The notes beneath the pieces are model-generated. The model saw only the letters and a list, made by a program, of their open reading frames with translations, made no database searches and was not told where the DNA came from. DNA of 64,000 nucleotides from the NCBI GenBank assembly GCA_011799875.1, contig CM022297.1, positions 71,623,868 to 71,687,867 on the forward strand. Direction: 5' to 3'. Positions within the stretch are counted from its first letter, which is position 1. Each line of letters starts with the position of its first letter. Position numbers and translations under genes: made by a program. Of the stretch, positions 23,748 to 34,995 are shown piece after piece. The DNA comes from Thinopyrum elongatum. Lineage: Eukaryota; Streptophyta; Magnoliopsida; Poales; Poaceae.

Positions 23748-26080
23748 CTACCCAACCTATACTAAACAGTTTAGGATAAACAGGTAGGTAACAATAGAAG
23801 GTTACAATAAACAGGCTATGCAGCAGAAATAGGATAACAGCAGCAGCAGTAACTTCTAATGCAAGCATAAGAGAGAAGAGAGTGGGCGATATCGGAATGC
23901 TCAAATGGGGATGCTTGCCTGGAAGCTCGGCGGCAAGGGTCTGGTCGTCAGCTGTGTCGTCGGGCTCCTGAGCTGCGTCGGTCTCGGGAGCTACGTCGAC
24001 GCCGGGGTCTACCGAGAGAGAAGAGGGAGAGGAAACATATAAATACACAGCAAACGATGCAACACAGGGCATGCTACGCCTAGGATGCAGTGCAGGGTTG
24101 CCTAAAATATGTCTAGGTCATTTTAGTTATTTTAGGATTTAATAACCGGTGTATATGCACTATTCATCTACCGGACACGACCTCGAGGTTGTGGGTTCAC
24201 CTATGTAGAGGGCTCCAACATAGAAACAGACGACATGATCAAATTCGTCTCGTCGTTCTGAGCAACTTTCATGTAGAAAGTTTTTCGATCTGAGCTACGG
24301 TTTAAAAGTTATGAATTTTAACAGAAAAGGAAATATGATGTCAACATGATGCAATGCTGACATTAGCAGTCAACTGGTCGGTTGACCAGGGTCAAACCTG
24401 ACCTGTGGGTCCAGTGGGACCCACATGTCAGTGACACTGGCTTTAACAGGGAATTATTTTAACTAAACTGAGTTATTTAGCAGGTAGGCCCCACCTGCCA
24501 TAGACTAATTAGCTAAACTAATTAGTTCTAATTATTAAAACATTTTAATTAAACTAAATGTGCGGTGGGGCCCGCTTGTCAGTGACTGGGGCCGCCCAGT
24601 CAGCACAGTTGACTGGGTCAACCCAGTCAACGGGGCCTAGGGGCCCCACTGGCAGCGACCCAGGGGCGGGGCCCACCTTGCCACGTCGGCCGACCGGCGG
24701 CTGAACACCGGCGAGCACGAAAACGTGGCGGAGGGGCGTGGCCGGCATCGGAAATGCGCCACAGAGCGTCAAATCGCGCGCGACAACATGTGTTCGAACT
24801 GCCGCAACGTTCCGCATCGATCTGTGGTGGCGCCGGACCAAAAGGTTGCCAGAAAAGTGGCCGGCGACGAGCTACGGCGGTAGCGCGATTGGATCCTCGA
24901 CGGGAACTATACTAGGAGGCACGGGCTCGAGCTCGTTGGGCTCATGGGAGCACCAGGAGCTCGATGTCGTGCCCAGGCGAGCACGACTGGGGCTATGGCC
25001 ACGGCAGCGAGGCGATCCGCGGCGACGGGCTCACGGCAACGGCGACGAGGTAGCTACGGTCCACGAGGGGGTCAACGGGGAGTAGCAGGGGATGGAGGAG
25101 CTCATCGTGCGGCACGCAAGTTGGCCCTCGAGAGATTAGGAGCAGCAGAGGAGCTCGAGGTCGCCGGCAAGCACCGGAGACAGAGGAGAAAGGGGCAGTG
25201 GCGTGCAGCAGTTACATGGCCTCCCCGCTCCAGCTGGGTGCACCGGTCGACGAAGCGGTCGCTGGCGAACCTCCCTGGCACCACGGAGGAGGCAGCAGAC
25301 GTCGGTGGCCACGGCGAGCAGCAAGGCATGGCGGCGACGGCGCTCGGTGATGGATCTGATGGAGGAGAAGGAGGAGAGAGGGCTAGCGAACGGGGGAGAA
25401 AGGGGGAGAATGAGCGAGGAGGACCAGGGGAGACGGCTCGGGCTCGCCCTTATCTCCTCGCGGCGTCGGTGGCTGCCGCCGTGTCGCCGAACGGCCGGCT
25501 CGTGCGCGCGCAGCCACAGGCGTGCTGCCACAGCGAAGGAGAGAGAGGGAAGGAGGGAGATATGGGCCCGATGGGTTGGGCTCCAGGCACTGTGCACATA
25601 AGCTAGTGCACTTGGCCCTTTTCTATTTTCCCTTTTCTGTTTTCTTTTCTACTCTGTTTTGCTAATTGATTGATCACTTAATGATTTTTGTAAAATGTGT
25701 GACCTAGTTCATAATTTGCAGTGCAATATATCCTAACATCGAAAACTAGTTTGGTTAAAATACTATTCCATTTTGTTTTGTATTAATTTAAAAGGCTATT
25801 AAATGTTGTTTTCAGCCACTGTTTGAGGTGGTTAGAGTTACTCAACTAGTTCTATAATTATTTATTACAATTTTTTCATTGCCTCTGGATTATTTGTTAT
25901 TTATTGAACATTTTTCCCACAAGCTTTGAGCAACTTCAAATTTCACTTTTGAATTTGAGTTGATTTTCATAATAGAATTTGAATTGTTTTGATTAACCAT
26001 TATGACTAGGCACTGCAAATGGAGATGACTTGGCATACTTTGCAGAGTGTCACAGTGCTCATTACAAGGGGGGTGTTACA

Positions 26081-26094
26081 AATTCTCCTCCTCT
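26081..26094 (-). other. Polypurine tract of the Tekay-like element
   Basis: On the coding strand it reads AGAGGAGGAGAATT, directly followed by the LTR start TGTAACACC. Confidence 0.85.
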
Positions 26095-26118
26095 AAAAGA
26101 AATTCTCGCCTCGAGAAT

Positions 26119-27156
26119 TTACGAGGTAGAAGGAAAGAGGTCGGGATATTCTTCCGGAAGATGATCCTCACGTTCCCAAGTGGCTTCATCTTCAGTGTGA
26201 TTCGACCACTGCACTTTCAGGAACTTGGTCGTCTTCTGACGAGTGCGACGTTCAGCTTCATCGAGAATGCGGATCGGGTGCTCCTTATAAGAAAGATCAT
26301 CTTGCAATTCGAGCATCTCGTGATCCACTGCGCGGTGCGGAGATTCCTTGAAGCATTTACGAAGTTGCGACACATGAAAGACGTCGTGCATATGAGAGAA
26401 TTGCGGCGGCAACTCCAATTTATATGCCACCTGTCCACGTCTGGCAACGATGCGAAAGGGGCCGATGTAGCGTGGAGCTAGCTTGCCCTTGATTCCGAAA
26501 CGATGAGTGCCCTTCATAGGAGTGACACGAAGATAAGCTTGATCACCTGGTTGATAGGTCAAGCCCCATCGTTTGCGATCATAGTTGCTCTTCTAGCGGT
26601 CCTGAGCCGCCTTGAGATTTTCTCGGACAATGCGGACTTGTTCTTTGGCATGTTGGATAATGTCTGGTCCCACGAGTGGTCGTTCCCCAGTTTCTGACCA
26701 ATTCAGAGGGGTTCGACACTTACGTCCATAAAACACTTTGAAGGGGGCCATTTTCAAGCTGACTTGATAGCTGTTATTATAAGAGAATTCGGCAAACGGG
26801 AGAGATTCCTCCCATTTCTTGCCAAAGGATATAACACAAGCCCGAAGCATATCTTCAAGCACTTGATTAACTCGCTCAACTTGGCCTTGGGATTGTGGAT
26901 GATATGCTGAACTCCAGGTAATGTGAGTTCCCATAGCTTCTTGGAAACTTTCCAAGAACTTGGATGTGAAAAGACCGCCACGGTCCGAACTGATCTCCTT
27001 CGGAATACTGTGGAGTGAAACAATTCTAGAGATATATAGCTCTGCTAACTGACTAGCAGTGATAGTCTCCTTGACTGGCAGAAAATGTGCAACTTTAGAA
27101 AGCTGGTCAACGACGACAAGAATAGCATCGTAGAGGCGTGCTCGAGTGGCAAACAA
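26119..27156 (-). pseudogene. Tekay-like integrase with C-terminal chromodomain-like tail, N-terminus missing
   Basis: The frame starts inside the integrase core. SSDRGGLFTSKF carries the second catalytic Asp, YHPQSQGQVERVNQ the Glu, and NWSETGERPLVG closes the core. After one in-frame TAG near 26593 the frame continues through YQPGDQAYLRV, a GPFRI-type barrel and HVSQLRKCF. It ends in a chromodomain-like stretch with FLKVQWSNHTEDEATWE. The first catalytic Asp and the zinc-binding part are absent, because at about 27090-27105 the sequence jumps to an unrelated gag-region frame. A chromodomain-like tail is typical of chromoviruses, where it guides integration. Confidence 0.88.
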
Positions 27157-27717
27157 CTCGATGGCAAGAGCCCGAACAGTGCGATCCAGAACCTGAGTGC
27201 ACTGAATCAGAAGTCGCGGATCGTAGCGACGAGGCTCGTACGGGGCACAGATAGCTGTGTAGTATGCAATAGCATCTCCAGCAGGGGCATACGGAATGTA
27301 TCAAAACTCAGAAGCATCCAAGCTAGCGCTGAGCTCTCCTCGGAGACGTGCGACAGCAGAGTAAGCGGCATCATGGACTGCCATCTCAATCGTCACCCCG
27401 ATACCGTGGAAAAGGTACAGCTCAGTATCTAAGTCATCCTGCTGATCATAGATACGAACATCAGCTTAGTACTGCTCCTGGTTGAACTCGTGGTAAACCT
27501 CGTAGACCATGTACTCGGGGGACCAACGGTAACCCAGTCTGGTCAGGAGGGCGATCAGGACAGCTGGAAAACCAGGGGCATCTCGAGCCCAAGTGCGAAG
27601 CACAAGCTGCGTCGTAGGACGTGGTGGAAACAGACGATCCATCTGAAATAAAGGAAATTCATGATTGTCATTTGACGATGAGGAGTATAACAGATCTCGA
27701 AGAGAAAGGTTAAACAA
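27100..27717 (-). pseudogene. N-terminal gag-region fragment of the Tekay-like element fused to integrase
   Basis: A minus-strand frame begins with MFNLSLRDLLY and PPRPTTQLVLRTW. After stops it continues with AVARLRGELSAS and ALAIELFATRARLYDA, and then runs in frame into integrase DAILVVVDQLSK. The left part resembles the N-terminal region seen upstream of gag in long-LTR grass chromoviruses. I do not recognise a domain in it. The join removes the rest of gag, protease, RT, RNase H and the start of integrase. Confidence 0.55.
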
Positions 27718-28019
27718 AACAATGGAAAGGAAAATGATTATCAGACTAATCAGATCAATGACAGGGAAATCGCACAGATATCCAGTTCTCCGGGTGGACG
27801 GAATTTATGAGATCCTAAGTGTCGGCGTTAGTAAATTTATTTAACCCGAATAGAAGAGAGATCAGAGTCCCAGAGTAAAGACGAGGAATAAAAGATCCCA
27901 ATACCACCCAATTGGCGACGTGGGCCCGTAAGCCACACAGCCAAGTTAGTAAAACAATTTTGGACCACTAGACTCAACTTCGGCCAAGGAGTTGGAAAGG
28001 GGAATTCCTAGAGGCAGTC

Positions 28020-28032
28020 GGCTCTGATACCA
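28020..28032 (-). other. Primer-binding site of the Tekay-like element
   Basis: The coding strand reads TGGTATCAGAGCC a few bases inside the 5' LTR. This is the complement of initiator tRNA-Met, the usual primer in chromoviruses. Confidence 0.88.
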
Positions 28033-28035
28033 ACC

Positions 28036-31000
28036 TATGACGACCCCGGCTTAATCGTGCACTAACCATACATGCAAATGCACACGATCAAGCCTAAGGA
28101 CTCACTTGAAGATATCACAACACAACTCTAAAACATAAACAAAGTCATACAAGCTTTATATTGCAAGCCAGGGCCTCGAGGGCTCGAATACATAGCTCGA
28201 TGGCATACAAGTGTTAGCGGAAGCATCATATATCTGGGTACAGATATAACAGAGTTACAGATAGGCCTTTACGAAGGCGGGGTAAAATAAAACACTACGA
28301 TCGAAAGGCGTAGGCCTCCTGCCTAGGACCCTACGATCCTACTCCTGGTCGTCGGATGGCTCCTCATAGTAGTACTCGCCGGGAGGGTAGTAGTAGTAGC
28401 CGTAGTCGTCGACAGAGGCAGCTATCTTAGGGGCTCCGTCATCTGGCGGCGACAAATGGATATGGGGAGAAAAAGGAAGTAAAGCAAACGTGAGTACTCA
28501 TCCGAAGTACTCAGCAAGCAAGGATCTACACTACATATGCAACATTATCAAAGGGAGGCTGTATATGTGGACTGGGCTGCAGAAATGCCAGAATAGAGGG
28601 GATAGCCTAGTCCTATCGAAGACTAGCATCTTCAAGCATCTTCATCGGTCTTGCAGCATTAGAAGAGTGCAGATTAACATAATGTAAAGTAGTAGTAATG
28701 TCATCAACCTCGCCCAGAGATCCTTCCTCGACTCCCTGCGAGAAAGCAATCCCAGAGCCATACTATCCATTTCATCTCAAGTGACCAGTTCTAGTTGTAC
28801 CGATCGGGATACAACTCTGAGTGTCCGTTACCGTAGGACAGGCTATCGATAGAATATTTCTTCCCTGCAGGGGTGCACCAACTTACCCACCACGCTCGCT
28901 TAACTCCGGCCGGACACACTTTACTGGGTCATGCCCGGCCTCGACCAAACGATACGAGGCAACCCGACCTAGGCTCTAAAGAGAGTTCAGCACGCCGGAA
29001 TAACCGATGCCCCCAGGGGTCTTGGGCCTTCGCCCTGGGAACCCTGCATGTTGTGAGGACGCTCCGGAAGCAGACCTAGCCCCCTTGATACAAGCGCGGG
29101 CTTAACCAGTCCAATCCAAAGTGGGCCACTCCTCGCTGACGTCTAAAGAGCTTCGGCTGATGTATGCGACGCTGAACGCCCATACTATGCCCACGTGATG
29201 GTTAGTGCTATCAGGCCAGAGGCCCCTCGGATCAAATATCCAAACCGTTAGTGTGTTGGTAGTGCGGTAACGAGCAGAGACTCATGAAAGATCTGACCCC
29301 GTCGCCCCGTCTCGAGGACTTGCGGCAAGGGCTAAGAATGCCCGGCCACGCCTCGTGTTCAGCTCTCGGGCACCATCCAGGTCCAGCCGACTCCACATCT
29401 CTCGCAATTAAGCTCGCGCGGGTACCCCTCAGGGCCGACCCGTCTTTAGTAACATGGTTCAGTGTAAAGTCATAGTAACCATAGTAACCGTGTGTCTAAT
29501 ACCAAGGGAACCCTGAGGAATCACCCTCGATGGAATTCCACCTGATGTTATCGTTTAGGTGAACGAAGGAGGAATCACCCTCGGGGTCCACACTCGAGAA
29601 GTTGCACGACGACGTCGTTATCAGGGGTGGTGTAGGAGCCATCACCCTCGCTGACCATGACTGATTAACTAACCTACAAGGTTATCATCAGAAATGCTGA
29701 CGAGGTATCACCCTCGGCACTCGATAGTAACCCAGTAGTGTCGAGCAACTAAGGGGGAAGTGATGTGCGGTGCCGGGGCATGGTCTCCGATCCCGTTGAT
29801 CGGCTCTTCTGATAATCCAGCGGGGTAGTCGGGATAAAGTGGGGTCTCTGATGGGTCTCTACCCAACCTATACTAAACAGTTTAGGATAAACAGGTAGGT
29901 AACAATAGCAGGTTACAATAAACAGGCTATGCAGCAGAAATAGGATAACAGCAGCAGAAGTAACTTCTAATGCAAGCATAAGAGAGAAGATAGTGGGCGA
30001 TATCGGAATGCTCAAAAGGGGGTGCTTGCCTGGAAGCTCGGCGGCAAGGGTCTGGTCGTCAGCTGTGTCGTCGGGCTCCTGAGCTGCATCAGTCTCGGGA
30101 GCTACGTCGACGTCGGGGTCTACTGAGAGAGAAGTGGGGGAGGAAACATATAAATACACAGCAAACGATGCAACCCAGGGCAAGCTACGCCTAGGATGCA
30201 GTGTAGGGTTGCCTAAAATATGTCTAAGTCATTTTATTTATTTTAGGATTTAATAACCGGTGTATATGCACTATTCATCTACCGGACACGACCTCGAGGT
30301 TGCGGGTTCACCTACGTAGAGGGTTCCGACATAGAAACAGAAGACACGATTAGATTCGTCTCGTCGTTCTGAGCAACTTTCATGTACAATGTTTTTCGAT
30401 CTGAGCTATGGTTTAAAAGTTATGAATTTTCAAAGATTTAAATCATTTTCTGGAATTATCTAATTTAACAGAAAAGGAAATATGATGTCAGCATGATGCA
30501 ATGCTGACATCAGCAGTCAACTGGTCAGTTGACCAGGGTCAAACCTGACCTGTGGGTCCAGTGGGACCCACATATCAGTAACAGTGGCTTTAATAGGGAA
30601 TTATTTTAACTAAACTGAGTTATTTAGCAGGTAGGCCCCACCTGCCATAGACTAATTAGCTAAACTAATTAGTTTTAATTATTAAAACATTTTAATTAAA
30701 CTAAATGTGCGGTGGGGCCCGCTTGTCAGTGACTGGGGCAGCCCAATCAGCACAGTTGACTGGGTCAACCCAGTCAACGGGGCCCAGGGGCCCCACTGGC
30801 AGCGACCAAGGGGCGGGGCCCACCTTGCCACGTCGGCCGACCGGCCGCTGAACGCCGGCCAGCACGAAAACGCGGCGGAGCGGCGCGGCCGGCGTCGGAA
30901 ATGCGCCAGAGAGCATCAAATCGCGCGGGACAACTTGCGTTCGAACCGCCGCAACGTTCCACGTCGATCTGTGGTGGCGCCGGACCAAAAGGTTGCCGGA

Positions 31001-32220
31001 AAAGTGGCCGGCGACGAGCTACGGCGGCAGCGCGATCGGGTCCTCGACGGGAACTATACTAGGAGGTACGGGGAGGCACGGGCTAGAGCTCGTTGGGCTC
31101 ATGGGAGCACCAGGAGCTCGATGCCGTGCCCAGGCGAGCACGACAAGGGCTATGGCCACGGCGGTGAGGCGATCCGCGGCGACGGGCTCACGGCAACGGC
31201 GACGAGGTTGCTACGGTGAGCGAGGGGATCAACGGGGAGTAGCAGGGGACGGAGGAGTTCACCGTGCGGCACGCAAGTTGGCCCTCGAGAGATTAGGAGC
31301 AGCAGAGGAGCTCGAGGTCGCCGACGAGCACCGGAGACGGAGGAGAAAGGGGCAGTGGCGTGCAACAGCTACATGGCCTCCCCGCTCCAGCTGGGTGCAC
31401 CGGTCGACGAAGCGCTCGTTGCGAACCTCCCTGGCAACACGGAGGAGGTAGCAGACGTCGGTGGCCACGGCGAGCAGCAAGGCACGGCGGTGATGGCGCT
31501 CGGTGATGGATCTGATGGAGGATAAGGAGGAGAGAGGGCTAGCGAACAGGGGAGAAAGGGGGAGAATGAGCGAGGAGGACCAGGGGAGACGGCTCGGGCT
31601 CGCCCCTATCTCCTCGCGGCGTCGGTGGCTGCCGCCATGTCGGCGAACGGCCGGCTCGCGCGCGCAGCCACGGGCATGCTGCCACGGCGAAGGAGAGTGA
31701 GGGAAGGAGGGAGAGATGGGCCCGATGGGTTGGGCTCCATGCACTGTGCACTTAAGCTAGTGCACAGTGGCCCGTTTCTATTTTCTTTTCTACTCTGTTT
31801 TGCTAATTGATTGATCACTTAATGATTTTTGTAAAATGTGTGACCTAGCTCATAATTTGCAGTGCAATATATCCTAACATCAAAAACTAGTTTGGTTAAA
31901 ATATTATTCCATTTTGTTTTGTATTAATTTAAAAGGCTATTAAATGTTGTTTTCTGCCACTGTTTGAGGTGGTTAGAGTTACTCAACTAATTCTATAATT
32001 ATTTATTACAATTTTATCATTGCCCCTGGATTATTTGCTATTTATTGAACATTTTCCCACAAGCTTTGAGCAACTTCAAATTTCACTTTTGAATTTGAGT
32101 TGATTTTCAGAATAGAATTTGAATTGTTTTGATTAACCATTATGACTAGGCACTGCAAATGGAGATGACTTGGCATACTTAGTAGAGTGTCATAGTGCTC
32201 ATTACAAGGCGGTTGTTACA
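28036..32220 (-). repeat. 5' LTR of the Tekay-like element (intact)
   Basis: This is the uninterrupted partner of 9535-26080. It preserves the empty copia target (near 29864-29876), so the two LTRs form a filled and unfilled pair. It carries the AATCACCCTCG phrases (29516-29720) and a GC-rich part (30770-31740) open in several frames with no recognisable product. Its inner edge reads TA where the partner has TG, a single mutation at the LTR end. Confidence 0.92.
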
Positions 32221-32225
32221 TAAAT

Positions 32226-34995
32226 GATAAAAACAGAATTTTTGATGTGGAATGCTACCTAACATATTTATCCATGTAATTTTCTTTATTGTGGCATGAA
32301 TGTTCAGATCCGTAAGATTCAAAACAAAAGTTTAATATTGACATAAAAACAATAATACTTCAAGCATGCTAACAAGGAAATTATGTCTTCTCAAAATAAC
32401 ATGGCCAAAGAAAGTTTATCCCTACAAAATCATATAGTCTGGCTATGCTCCATCTTCATCACACAAAATATTCAAATCATGCACAACCCCGATGACAAGC
32501 CAAGCAATTGTTTCATACTTTTGATGTTCTCAAACTTTTTCAACTTTCACGCAATACATGAGCATGAGCCATGGACATAGCACTATAGGTGGAATAGAAG
32601 GTGGTTGTGGAGAAGACAAAAAGAGGGAGATAGTCTCACATCAACTAGGCGTATCAACAGGCTATGGAGATGCCCATCAATAGATATCAATGTGAGTGGG
32701 TAGGGATTGCCATGCAACGGATGCACTAGAGCTATAAGTGTATGAAAGCTCAAAAAGAAAACTAAGTGGGTGTGCATCCAACTTGCTTGCTCATGAAGAC
32801 CTATGGCAATTTGAGGAAGCCCATCATTGGAATATACAAGCCAAGTTCTATAATGAAAAATTCCCACTAGTATATGAAAGTGACAACATAGGAGACTCTC
32901 TATCATGAAAATCATGATGCTACTTTGAAGCACAAGTGTGGTAAAAGGATAGTAACATTGCCCCTTCTCTCTTTTCTCTCATTTTTTTATTTGGGCCTTC
33001 TCTCATTTTTTTGGCCTCTTTTTTTCCATCCGGAGTCTCATCGCGACTTGTGGGGGAATCATAGTCTCCATCATCCTTTCCTCACATGGGACAATGCTCT
33101 AATAATGAAGATCATCACACTTTTATTTACTTACAACTCAAGAATTACAACTCGATTCTTAGAACAAAATATGACTCTATATGAATGCCTCCGGCGGTGT
33201 ACCGGGATGTGCAATTAATCAAGAGTGACATGTATGATAGAATTATGAACGGTGGCTTTGCCACAAATACGATGTCAACTACATGATGATGCAAAGCAAT
33301 ATGACAATGATGAAGCGTGTCATAATAAAATGGAACGGTGGAAAGTTGCATGGCAATATATCTCGGAATGGCTATGAAAATGCCATAATAGGTAGGTATG
33401 GTGGCTGTTTTGAGGAAGGTATATGGTGGGTGTATGGTACCGGCGAAAGTTGTGCGGCACTAGAGAGACTAGCAATGGTGGAAGGGTGAGAGTGCGTATA
33501 ATCCATGGACTCAACATTAGTCATAAAGAACTCACATACTTATTGCAAAAATCTATTAGTTATCGAAACAAAGTACTACGCGCATGCTCCTAGGGGGATA
33601 GATTGGTAGGAAAAGACCATCGCTCGTCCCCGACCTCCACTCATAAGGAAGACAATCAATAAATAAATCATGCTCCGACTTCATCACATAACGGTTCACC
33701 ATACCTGCATGCTACGGGAATCACAAACCTCAACACAAGTATTTCTCAAATCCACAATTACTCACTAGCATGACTCTAATATCACCATCTTTATATCTCA
33801 AAACAATCATAAGGAATCAAACTTCTCAAAGTATTCAATGCACTTTATATGAAAGTTTTTATTATATCCCTCTTGGATGCCTATCATATTAGGACTAAAT
33901 TTATAACCAAAGCAAATTACCATGTTGTTTAAAGACTCTCAAAATAATATAAGTGAAGCATGAGAGTTCAATAATTTCTATAAAATAAAGCCACCGCCGT
34001 GCTCTAAAAAGATATAAGTGAAGCACTAGAGCAAAATTGCCTAGCTCAAAAGATATAAGTGAAGCACATAGAGTATTCTAATAAATCACGATTCATGCGT
34101 GTCCCTCTCAAAAGGTTTGTACAGCAAGGATTATTGTGGTAAACTAAAGAGCAAAGACTCAAATTATGCTAGACGCTCGAAGCAAAACACATATCATGTG
34201 GTGAATAAAAATATAGCATCAAGTAAAGTTACCGATAGACGAAGACGAAAGAGGGGATGCCTTCTGGGGCATCCCCAAGCTTAGGCTCTTGGTTGTCCTT
34301 GAATATTACCTTGGGGTGCCTTGGGCATCCCCAAGCTTAGGCTCTTGCCACTCCTTATTCCATAGTCCATCAAATTCTTACCCAAAACTTGAAAACTTCA
34401 CAACACAAAACTCAACAGAAAATCTCGTAAGCTCCGTTAGTATAAGAAAATAAATCACCACTTTGGTACTGTTGTGAACTCATTCTTTATTTATATTATT
34501 GTAATATCTACTGTATTCAACTTTTCCATGGTTCATACCCCCCGATACTACCCATAGATTCATCAAAATAAGCAAACAACTAAAAGAAAACAGAATCTGT
34601 CAAAAACATAACAGTCTGCGAAGATCCGAATTGTTCTAATACTTCTCTAACTAGAAAATTCTGAAAAATTAGGAAAACAAAGGCATTTTGTATATCAATC
34701 TCGTATAAAAACTGCAGGGTTTTTAAACGCTCCAGTGAATTATTAAAATTCTGAGACTGGACGTAGAAGTTTCTGTTTTTCAGCAAGATCAAATCAACTA
34801 TCACCGTAAGCCATCCCAAAGGTCTTACTTGGCACAAACACTAATTAAAACACAAAACCACATCTAACCAGAGGCTATATGAATTATTCAAAGGAAAACA
34901 GGAACAAAAAAGCTAAAACAAAAATAAAATTGGGTTGCCTCCCAACAAGCGCTATTGTTTAATGCCCTTAGCTAGGCATAAAAACACGAATAGAT
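32226..34995 (-). other. Athila-1 interior downstream of gag-protease (3' non-coding)
   Basis: It continues the sequence interrupted by the Tekay-like element at 9534. It is AT-rich with scattered short frames and no domain. The whole stretch is homologous to 44345-46739 of Athila-2. At 34252-34345 there are three copies of GGGCATCCCCAAGCTTAGG, the same core as the polypurine motif beside the LTR. No RT or integrase remnant is seen. Confidence 0.7.

Larger units (their letters stand above)
9535..26080 (-). repeat. 3' LTR of the Tekay-like element, split by the copia insertion
   Basis: The two halves (9535-11362 and 23748-26080) match the intact LTR at 28036-32220 in order. Within it the phrase AATCACCCTCG recurs several times (about 11020-11215), an internal dispersed repeat present in both LTRs. 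A stretch of about 36 bp present at 30433 of the right LTR is missing here near 24320, flanked by short AATTT repeats. GC-rich frames at 24700-25600 are open on both strands but carry no recognised domain. Confidence 0.9.
9535..32220 (-). mobile_element. Tekay-like chromovirus (Ty3/gypsy) with 4.2-kb LTRs and deleted interior
   Basis: The target duplication TAAAT is at 9530-9534 and 32221-32225. The right LTR (28036-32220) is uninterrupted at 4185 bp. The left LTR (9535-26080) is the same length once the copia insertion is removed. On the coding strand the LTR starts TGTAACACC and ends GTCGTCACA. A tRNA-Met-type PBS lies beside the right LTR and a polypurine tract beside the left. Only about 2 kb of interior remains, coding for an N-terminal gag-region fragment joined to an integrase with a chromodomain-like tail. 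Very long LTRs plus that tail suggest the Tekay group of chromoviruses. Protease, RT and RNase H are gone. Confidence 0.9.

Noticed and set aside
24554..25606. Several overlapping 70-220 codon frames on both strands in the GC-rich part of the Tekay-like LTR (and the matching 30701-31818)
   Set aside because: They lie in an LTR, are open in many frames because of GC content, differ between the two LTR copies and show no domain.
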